Shown: positions 55,946 through 64,000 of the stretch, in pieces
Layout: each line of letters starts with the position of its first letter
Numbering within the stretch: the stretch's first letter is position 1
Source of the DNA: Neonectria sp. B-13
Lineage: Eukaryota; Ascomycota; Sordariomycetes; Hypocreales; Nectriaceae
Assembly: GCA_002682825.1 (NCBI GenBank)
Contig: NOKP01000020.1
Span: forward strand, 372,001-436,000
Length of the DNA stretch: 64,000 nt
Direction: 5' to 3'
Notes under the pieces: generated by a model
Told to the model about the DNA's origin: nothing
Seen by the model: only the letters and a program-made list of their open reading frames with translations
Database searches by the model: none
Position numbers and translations under genes: made by a program

Positions 55946-58900
55946 ATGGGAGGTAAAAAACATGTCACAAGTGCTTGCCTGAATTGCAGGCGACGCAAGA
56001 TCAAGGTATGTTCTAGCTCGCAACCTGACGAACTACTGCAGTACTTCAAAGGGCGCGAATGGAGCTGACTGATATCCCCTGCGTAGTGCGATGGAAAGGA
56101 GAGGTGCTCCAACTGTATCGTATCCAAGCATATTTGCACTTACAATGCCGAAGCTGATTTGCGAAAGTGAGTTATTCGAAGTGGACGGATATCTATTTGA
56201 TCGCTAACCCACGATTGCTGGGTAGGGCGTCCGCGAAGAAGGCCACTTCAAAGCTACAAGCGCGCCTTGCTCAACTAGAGGAGACCCTACGTGAACACAA
56301 CATTCAGCTACCATCCGCCACCTCAGTCGCCTCGGAGAAGAGTGCGTCGGCCCAGAATCCGACATCCTTCGAGTTCGAACAAGAAGTGGACAGTGGCATG
56401 TCAGAAGACTCGACCACCTTTGCCGATATCGATCAACACGACCAAAATGGGGTCGAGGCGCGACCTGATAGTGCAGTATCCAATAGGATGTTGCCCGACC
56501 AAGAACATTCAGCTGATATTGCGACGAGTCTCGCACCGTTATTAGATCTCCCCGATATGGATGGTCAAATGGACCCCTCCGACATCCAGGGGCTAGATTA
56601 CCCGACTTTTGACGCTGCTGCCCTCGACTTCCTCGACATGGACCAAACATACGCCGAGTTTATATTTCCACCCACATCTAGATTCCAAAGTCCATGCTTT
56701 CCAGGACCATTGCCCAACACTGAGGGCGAGGTCAACGAGTCGGATTCCGAGAGCGACATCACAAAGTTCCTAGCAGCCCGCGTGGGCGCGCTTCGAATAG
56801 CGGAGGACGGGCAGCTGCGCTACTACGGGCCGACGTCCAATTTGCATGCGCACCAAAGCGACTTCCAATCCCTGTCGCAGTCGACGATCCGTCATGTTGC
56901 TACTGAGGGCTGCGAGGTTCTAAAGCGGCTGGGTCTTGATCATCATGTGCCGCCATCGCTCGAAGAACGCCTCGCTAGGCTCTACTTCGCCTGGGAGGAC
57001 CCAGCCATTCACGTCATTGATGAGCATGCGTTTTTTCTAGAGAAGCGCCGGTCGACTGCGGAGGGCAAGAACAGTCCATACTACTCGGAAACATTGAATA
57101 ACGCCATGTGAGTATTGACTGAAGAACCCGGCCTGGAAGCTGTAGGTCATGGCTGACTGTGGAATAGATGCGCCATAGGGGCAATTCTGAGTGCTGGCGA
57201 ACAACTCGATGTGCCAGAACCTGCTGCCGAGTTCTTTTCGGCACGGGCCAAAGCACTCCTTGACATTGAGATGGATAGCCCTACCGTGGCTACGGTTCAA
57301 GCTCTTGTTGTCATGAGTGCGCTTGAGGCTTCATTCACACGTGATGCTCGTGGTTGGCTTTACAGTGGTAAATTTTCCAACAAATGTCTTCCATCTGTGG
57401 GCTATTAACTGACCATGTTTATTAGGAATGGCGGCAAGACTCAGTGCGGATCTCGGACTTCACCTGGACGTTAACAAGCATAGTCATAGCAATACCACAT
57501 TTCTGACCGAACAGGATCTGGATATCAGACGAACCACCTTCTGGGGTGTCTTTGTTCACGAAAGGTACGCTTAGGATTGCACCTTCGCGAGATTGTTTGT
57601 ACTGACTCATATTAGTATGTGGAGTCTCTACGTTGGCCGGCCCTGGAGTTTTGGCATTCAAAACATAACTACGTCGCGTCCAATGAGCCATCTCGATGGG
57701 CTGAAGAACAAGAGATGGAGGCCGTATCCCAAAGCTGCCGGGCAGTCGATGATTCCCGAGGACGGAATCTTCTTCCCTCTTGAAGCTTGTACCGATGCGA
57801 ACATTACGCTTTGCGAGTTCATGCGACAGATCAACTCGAACCTGTGCGTCTCGTATTTCCATGTCATGATCTCTGCCTATTAATCACTAACTGAGTTCTG
57901 CGAAGGTACTCCGGACGTGTGATGAGTATCGACCGCCTTGTGAAGTTTCTCAAACTCACCAAGGAGGAGCTTCAGCTATGGCATGAAAGAATTGCATCTT
58001 CTTTACAAGTCGACCCGGCAAAAGCAGATACGCTATATGTTCCGGCGGTCTTACAACTCCAGTGAGTCCTTGTCCAGATGAATGGACAGCAGTTCTGACG
58101 GTGATACCCTAGCATGCAGTTCTACGCTGTCCTGATCTCCCTTTATCGACCTTACCTATCCAGTCAGTTGGTTTGCTATAATGAAATCTTCAGCTCAGCA
58201 GAGGACCAAGCCCAAATTCTCGAGGCCGAAAGTGGTTGCATCTCAGCAGCACACGGAATAACCGAGCTCTTGCGTTGCTATCAGAGACAACACTCTCTTC
58301 GACGGTCAAATATACAAATTGTGCATATCATTTTTACAGCATCTCTGGTTTTCATATACGACGTCTGTTCGCGGAGCTACGCTAGGTCGCGGACTTCACT
58401 CAGCGATTTGCAGTTTTGCTGCCACGCTTTGGGCGAGATTGGCCAATCTTACGGTAATGCAACAAGAGCACTGGAGGTTATTATCCTGGTCAAAAGTGAA
58501 TGGCAGCGATTAGCTGCAGCGCGGTCCAACTGCAGCCTGACCAAGAAACGACCCAGCTTCAGTGGCAGCCGATACGATCCAAATGAAAGCGACAATAGGC
58601 AGAAGCGGCGTGTTTTCCCTTCGCTATCCGCTATGGATTTACCTGAGACTCCAGGTTTCGTGTTGGACTCTTCATTGAGGCACTTTCAAATGCTCGGCGA
58701 TAATGTGATTGAAAGTACCCTCAATGCAGCCAGCCAGGGAGTGGGAGAGGACATGTTCAGTACGTCGCTGCTGCTCGACAGTACACGTTTCGAAGTTGAC
58801 GATTTGATGACTCCGATGAACAATACACACGATCATCATCCTACAGCTATACTCCGTGAACCAGCAGAAATCACGGGTAGTGGTACAGTCCTTACTGAAG

Positions 58901-58980
58901 AGATGGCTGAAGATGACGAGATACTGGCATTGAGAGACACGGCGCAGAGGGGAAAGGTCATTGAAGAAGCGAGGCCATAG
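55946..58980 (+). CDS. Zn2Cys6 transcription factor (regulator 1)
   Basis: Eight exons (55946-56005, 56087-56166, 56226-57107, 57168-57367, 57426-57564, 57616-57843, 57906-58061, 58113-58980) give 870 aa. The zinc cluster spans the first intron: ACLNCRRRKIKCDGKERCSN then CIVSKHIC, spacing C2C6C6C2C6C. A heptad linker follows (SKLQARLAQLEETLREHNIQ). The fungal-specific TF domain (PF04082) lies at about residues 290-600, including LYFAWEDPAIHVIDEHAFF, ARLSADLGLHLDVNKH, RRTTFWGVFVHER and MWSLYVGRPWSFGIQN. The C-terminus is Ser/Asp-rich, probably an activation region. It is divergent from the monooxygenase and likely controls the cluster and possibly itself through the shared intergenic site. Confidence 0.9.
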
Positions 58981-59858
58981 CCGTCGCAGTTTACTCAAGA
59001 AACCACGAAGCCTCCGGTTCCGGAGTCAAGAAACAAGTAACTCGGCACTTCCACGAACTCAACGATCGTCGTCTCCCTGGGCGCCTGCAGTCCGACGCTT
59101 GTAGAGCGGTGTAGTGAACCTCCATCAGATGAAGCTTGGCAACTGATTAATTGAGCCATGCCTCAGCTAAACAAGGGGCGTCAAGGAAATGACTCATGGC
59201 ACTTACGACCTCACATTGAAAGTTAAGCGACCATCAAAATTCCATCAGTCGATCACGGAACAGTACCAGGAGGCTTGTGACGGTGTCATATCCAAGGGAC
59301 TCCTTGGCGGCATTCTGGTCTGCAGTGTTAATGGGGTGGTGGTAGTCAAAGTCTCACCGATATAATTGTCGATTCTGATCTAGTTGGTGAGCTGAGGACG
59401 CAGGAGCGAGACCGTCGGAAAAAGGGTTGTTCTGTTGCTTTACCAATACTTTTGTTGATCGCCCCTATTTGTTCAAACACACAATCTATCCATTTTCAAG
59501 CAGCTACATTGCGGGTAGTGCTAAACAATCAACAGAAGAGGACACGTATGGGTAAAAGATTAGGCGTGCGTTCTTGTTAAATATTTGACCATTTTACTGC
59601 TCGTCGCTTGTCAGGTGATACATGACCAAGTTCGTTCAGGATTATTGTCATTTCCGTCGCATACTAATTCCGTTGCCACGGAAAAGTTTTCCGTTTCACA
59701 CGGCCCTTGGCGTACGTCCGATCTCAACACAGACCACGCGATCACAGTTCAAAGAGCCTTTCGTTATCGCCACGTAGATTGACAAGCGTTAACTTCAACT
59801 CTCGAAGCCTTCCCAGTTGTGTGTGCTCTCAAGACAAGCTCTCAACAGGCCTGTCGAC
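58981..59858. promoter_or_regulatory. Promoter region of the thioesterase
   Basis: No gene. It contains the perfect palindrome ACGGAAAAGTTTTCCGT at 59678-59694 (CGG-N9-CCG), an AATTCCG half-site at 59666-59672, and CTCCGGTTCCGGAG at 59012-59025. Confidence 0.45.
59678..59694. promoter_or_regulatory. Perfect palindrome, putative Zn2Cys6 site
   Basis: ACGGAAAAGTTTTCCGT is fully symmetric around one central base, giving CGG-N9-CCG about 165 bp upstream of the thioesterase start. Confidence 0.45.
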
Positions 59859-60504
59859 ATGTCAAATCTTGCGGAGCTCAAAACACGGACGCGAGGACAT
59901 TACAGTTTCCTCTTGGAATACAGAACAAGATGGTAAGCAACATCCAGTCACTGGATGCAACCCGATGGCCAACGTCGAGTGTTGTGGTGAAACTGATTAC
60001 ACGAGGAGGATATCCGACGAGGCACGGCGTGGACTGACAGTGGAAGCAGGAACGACAATGACATGTATGGACATGTGAACAACTCAGTTTATAATTTCAT
60101 GTTCGTCCCTACCTGTAGTACAATTAGCGGGAATAGCAATCTAACAATGTCTTAGGATCGACTCGGTTGTCAACGGATACCTTATCGAATGCGGTGCTCT
60201 TGACCCATCTTTACCATCGCAACAACGCGGGATAGTTGTGCACTCTCACACCGATTATTTCAGACCTATGTCTTACCCTTCTGTCTCAGAGCTGGGACTC
60301 TGCGTCAACTACATTGGTAAATCAAGTGTGAGGTATGAGGTAGGCATTTTCGTGGCTGGTGAGCCCGAGGTGAGAGCAGTGGGGGAGATGGTACATGTCT
60401 TCGTGGATGGCAAGACTGGGAGGCAGTTAGAGGGTGGGATGGGTACGACTCTCAGAGATGCTCTAGGTAGAATCGAGAAAGAAAGTAGTCATCATAAGCT
60501 ATAA
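59859..60504 (+). CDS. Hotdog-fold thioesterase (4HBT-like)
   Basis: Three exons (59859-59932, 60050-60100, 60156-60504) give 157 aa. The gene is invisible as a single frame: splicing joins MSNLAELKTRTRGHYSFLLE and YRTRW to NDNDMYGHVNNSVYNFM and then IDSVVNGYLIECGALDP. This rebuilds the 4-hydroxybenzoyl-CoA-thioesterase signature (W-x-D-x-D-x-x-G-H-V-N-N), in which Asp is the expected catalytic residue. The rest, VVHSHTDYFRPMSYPSVSEL and KSSVRYEVGIFVAGEPEVRA, completes the hotdog fold. Such enzymes hydrolyse acyl-CoA or similar thioesters. Lying between the two regulators, it may release an acid intermediate. Introns are 117 and 55 nt, both GT-AG. Confidence 0.85.
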
Positions 60505-60594
60505 TCTCGGGGAAAATGTGAATCAAACACATGGAAATGTAATTTCAATTACTGGGCACATTTGTTGTCGAGACGCTAAAGCTTGATCATGATC

Positions 60595-60611
60595 GCGGGA
60601 TTGCAATTCCG
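60595..60611. promoter_or_regulatory. Putative Zn2Cys6 binding site, copy 2
   Basis: GCGGGATTGCAATTCCG is identical to 55376-55392 and ends 95 bp before the start of regulator 2. It is followed by AAGCT, making AATTCCGAAGCT shared with the promoter of the second dehydrogenase. Confidence 0.5.
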
Positions 60612-60706
60612 AAGCTTAGTCTACCAAGGTGCGTGCTTGAAGAGCATCAACCCTGCCTCGGTCAAAGGCAAGAAAGGAAAGTCAACAGACAGCCAGAAAA
60701 TACAAC

Positions 60707-63344
60707 ATGGACACGACCAACACGTCCCAAAGACGGAAGAAGGCGGGATCCCGAAAGAGAGCTTCCCAGGCTTGCCTCAGATGCCGTCAAAGAAAAGTCC
60801 GATGTGACGTCACACGGACTTCACAGCCCTGCACACATTGTCGACTAGACGACCTTCCCTGCGTACTGCCCCGAAAGGCATACGAGTAGTAAGACTACCT
60901 GAAATTATGATGATGGATTTGATTAACAATTCGGTAGCTTCGCGAGTCCTAGGGAGCTGTCAACAGCTTCTGTGTCTACAAGAAATGAACACGAACTACA
61001 CCATGAAATTTCACGCCAGACTCCAGAATGCATGTCTGACTTAGCACAACCGTACCTTAACCAGGACACCACCACTTGGAATGTGCCAAACTTCACGACC
61101 GAAGCTGATTTAGATTTCCAAAGCGGGTCCTGGGGTGGCGAACTTGTTGGTGACTTCCACCTAGCACATGAGGCTGGCCAAAACTTCGATGTCCTCGCAC
61201 CCACACAAAGCGAAGACCAAGGTCCTAATACACCCCAGACATCGACTTCAACAACATCTTCCTCAGGAGGCGAGATATCCTTCTCTTCATTTCCTTTCTT
61301 GGCCCAGCTGGACCTAGAAACAATGAATATGAAGGACAGTGACATCGATGCTCTCGAGTTACAAGGATGTCTACGAGTTCCGGTAAAGCCAATCCTTGAC
61401 GAACTCCTTGAGCACTACTTCTTGCACATTCACCCAATGCTTCCACTCCTGAACGAGGGCGACTTTTGGGACAGCTACGATCGAGGACCTACTAAAGACG
61501 ATTCAAATGAAGAACCTGGGTTCTCTTTGCTTCTACTTCAAGCAATGTTATTCGCCTCCTGTACTGTATGTGAGATTCCTATACTTGCATTCGGCATTGA
61601 CTGACATCAGCAAAGTTCTTGCCCCAAGAGAGTATTGAGTTGTTGGATTTCCCGAGCGTTCGGGAATTGAAAGCTTCATTCTACAAAAAGGCAACGGTAA
61701 GTTGTATCCTATCCCTTTTTCGGCAAACGGTCTACGATTAGGGACATCCGTCCAGGGATAACGCAGATAAAATAACAGCGACTGACGATTCATGTGGCTA
61801 GCTGTTATATGATCTTGCAGCAGAATCGGATCACCTGTCCATAGCTCAAGCTGCTTTGCTATTGACATATTGGTGTCCATCATCAAGTCGTGGTCCGAAG
61901 AAACCAAACAGTACATGGCTCAGCGTTGCCATTCAACATGCCAAAGCCATCGACGCTGATCAATACGCTACAATGGCTCAAGAATTGACTGCCTTGTCTC
62001 CTAGAGAGAAGCAGAAGCAGAATGAGTTGAAACGCATCTGGTGGTGCTGTATTATTCGTGATCGCATCATGCCTCTTTGTGTGCGGAGGAATACACAAAT
62101 TACGCAGAATCACTTTGATTTCGGGTCCCACCCTCCTCTCGGTTTTGATGATCTTTCACAGGAAGTTGAGCGGTCCAGGGTTTATAATGCTGACACAAAA
62201 CGGTCCCTCGTGAGAATTCTGGCTCGGATGACTGAGCTCTGTGTCTGCCTCACAGATATATTGGATTTGGTGTACCCAACGAGGGATCTGTCCCTTTCTG
62301 ATGAGAGTTTGTCTTTACAAAACATGATACAGACTCAACACCATAAAGCCAATCTCCACGAATGGTTCCTCACAACCACCAAGATCTCGCCTATCTTTAC
62401 AAACATATCCTCGCCCTCTCTTCCCGAACCAACCTTCCACAACGATGCCCTTGTGCTACATACAAATCTTGTTTGGATGTATTATCAGTAAGAACCCTTT
62501 GCTTGCAACCTAGGCGTAATCATTATTTAACATCCGCTGCAGTTCAGCTCGAATAGCACTATGCAACTACGAACTTCAGTTTGCCATTCTACTCAACACC
62601 GCCAACATTCATATCCCTTGGCAATTCCATGTGTCCATTGAGAAGACCCGCGACGACTTACTAGACGCCTCAAAGAGTATCACGGGTTGTCTCAAACAAC
62701 TGCTCAGCCGCCACCTGGCTTGCCGGTTACCTAGCAGTGCAGTTGGATGCACAGCACTGCCACTGGCATTATACATGCTTGATATCAAGTTGACTTCAGC
62801 GCTTTCGGCTTCCACAGGAGCCGTGCAAACTTGTCCTAAGGTATCTGAGACTCAGAACAGACTGAACCTTCTCATTCAAGCAATGAAGGAGTATCATCCC
62901 AAATACGAAGGCGCAGACTGGGTTTCGAAGACCATCAGGTATTTTATGGAATGTACGTATCTCGAGGAACCGTCTTCCTCGTTTCTGGACCCTGTTTATT
63001 CAAAGCAACGCCAAGTGGAAGAACGCTACGAGGGTGGTTGGACTGATGTTCTTACCAACAATCCAACTTCTTACCTCAGGTTAGCATTAACCATCGATCT
63101 TAGCCTGAGCCAGGATCGTCTTCCGGAGGAGACAGATTTCCCACTGGAGATTAGAGGGGTACTCAACAAGCTTGGATGCTTTATGCCTATCTTGTTTGGA
63201 CAAGAAAGCAAACCGGCTCATGTGGTGGAAGAAGAGCAATTGTGTACATCAGTTCAAAACATCGCTGGATGGATCGAGAATGACAGGTCATTATATTTTG
63301 CGCTGGAGATGGGTCTTGGGCCTACGGGGTCTTACGGCTCTTAG
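60707..63344 (+). CDS. Zn2Cys6 transcription factor (regulator 2)
   Basis: Five exons (60707-60885, 60938-61565, 61616-61696, 61802-62487, 62543-63344) give about 791 aa. The zinc cluster is QACLRCRQRKVRCDVTRTSQ then PCTHCRLDDLPC, spacing C2C6C8C2C6C, preceded by a basic RRKKAGSRKRA. The first intron removes a TAG and keeps the frame into an acidic, Ser/Thr-rich linker. The fungal TF domain (PF04082) includes LLEHYFLHIHPMLPLLNEGD, LLLLQAMLFASCTFLPQESI, SFYKKATLLYDLAAESDHLS and IAQAALLLTYWCP. The layout resembles regulators of the cutinase-factor type. Intron 2 uses an AAG acceptor. The C-terminus after 63290 is plausible but not proven. Its promoter carries the shared palindrome. Confidence 0.88.
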
Positions 63345-63857
63345 AGGCTCTTAGAGTTGCCAGTTTTTAGGAACAATCATGATTCGGGTTAAGCAGCAAG
63401 GTCTCATATTCATCATTTGCAAACATTCAGTGAACAATTATATTTCTCTGATTGTTGCAAAATTATAATTCACACCATCAAATACAAAATCACTGGAGTG
63501 GGATTTCGCACACAGATGAATCGAATATCATTCTTAGCAGATATCATGACAGATTCAATGTGAACAGGCAGTGGAGCCGTTGAGAACAGGCCAGGACGAC
63601 CATCACTAGCACCGATATCTCGGAATTCAAACCCGAGGTGACCCAGGAAGACATACATTTAATGCCTCAGCCATTTTGTTAGCATGAAATGACATCCTCA
63701 CTAGACAGACCTCAAGCTATTATTCTTCACAAGTAACGCTGTTTCGTACGAGGTCAATCTCGTCACCACTTAGAGATCGGTATCAGTCAATTCCCGACTT
63801 CTGAAACTATAGACTCCAGAATCCTCCAGGTCATCACATCATCCATCGTCCTTTACA
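63345..63857. promoter_or_regulatory. Promoter region of the right-edge gene
   Basis: No gene. Holds CTCGGAATTCAAACCCGAG at 63619-63637, a 5-bp inverted repeat giving CGG-N9-CCG (63621-63635) with the CGGAATT half-site, about 220 bp before the next start. Confidence 0.45.
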
Positions 63858-64000
63858 ATGTCGACTGAATTCATCACACCAGCAACCCCACCGGTCTTGG
63901 ATATTCCGGAGACCGGCACGATTTGTTCACTCTCTGTTATTGATACGACGTGTAATCTCACGGTTCCGGCTGATACACTTGTTGAACCAGTCATACACGG
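63858..64000 (+). CDS. N-terminal fragment, possible metallo-beta-lactamase-fold hydrolase
   Basis: An open frame starts MSTEFITPATPPVLDIPETG and runs off the window (47 codons). The stretch TICSLSVIDTTCNLTVPADT followed by LVEPVIH resembles the opening beta-strands of fungal metallo-beta-lactamase-fold lactonases (VSVIDTT, then a Pro-containing loop), but the zinc-binding HxHxDH motif would lie beyond the edge. If right, a lactone hydrolase would suit the nearby Baeyer-Villiger enzyme. The family call is tentative; the existence of a gene start is supported by the AC-AATG context and uninterrupted frame. Confidence 0.4.
   Translation, partial: MSTEFITPATPPVLDIPETGTICSLSVIDTTCNLTVPADTLVEPVIH

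Overview
The window is nuclear DNA of a filamentous ascomycete (Pezizomycotina). The signs are short GT-AG introns (about 45-120 nt) in most genes, a HET-domain protein, a LaeA-type methyltransferase, Zn2Cys6 regulators, a late-sexual-development (ferritin-like) protein, and fungal-type RTC1 and VPS38. I cannot fix the genus. Spliced models were built by hand: reading frame had to hold across each junction, and family motifs had to reappear. No tRNA, rRNA, CRISPR array or intact transposon was seen.

Layout. (1) 0.9-5.0 kb: a compact trio of a SAM methyltransferase, a PLP-dependent alpha-oxoamine-synthase-like enzyme and an emopamil-binding (EBP/sterol-isomerase-like) membrane protein, possibly a small metabolic group. 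(2) 5-11.5 kb: gene-poor, with a heavily degraded gene (about 6.6-7.75 kb) and one possible 71-aa gene. (3) 11.5-19.2 kb: accessory genes, namely a C2H2 protein, a nine-exon LaeA-type methyltransferase and a HET-domain protein. (4) 20.7-25.9 kb: an NmrA-like NAD(P)-binding protein, a broken short-chain dehydrogenase, and a zinc-binding/coiled-coil protein with a probable C-terminal frameshift. (5) 26.4-33.8 kb: a conserved housekeeping block of RTC1/SEA2 (TORC1 control), convergent VPS38/UVRAG (PI3-kinase complex II), and a Nudix hydrolase. (6) 34.3-44 kb: an AIG2-like gamma-glutamylcyclotransferase pseudogene, a late sexual development protein, an ankyrin protein, a conserved fungal gene with a one-base frameshift, and a secreted aspartic protease.

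(7) 44.8-64 kb is the most interesting part: a candidate catabolic gene cluster with no PKS, NRPS or terpene cyclase. It holds a sugar-type MFS transporter, an old-yellow-enzyme reductase, two short-chain dehydrogenases, an EthD-domain protein, a Baeyer-Villiger-type FAD monooxygenase, two Zn2Cys6 regulators and a hotdog-fold thioesterase spread over short exons. At the edge is the start of a possible metallo-beta-lactamase-fold hydrolase. The set suits import of a small cyclic enone or ketone, reduction or oxidation, ring expansion to an ester or lactone, and hydrolysis. The substrate is unknown.

Several promoters in this region carry CGG-N9/10-CCG inverted repeats built on a CGGAATT/AATTCCG half-site. 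One identical 17-mer (GCGGGATTGCAATTCCG) lies between the monooxygenase and regulator 1 and again just upstream of regulator 2. This suggests one regulon controlled by a local Zn2Cys6 protein. I consider this cluster and its shared operator the best candidate for an undescribed system in the window.
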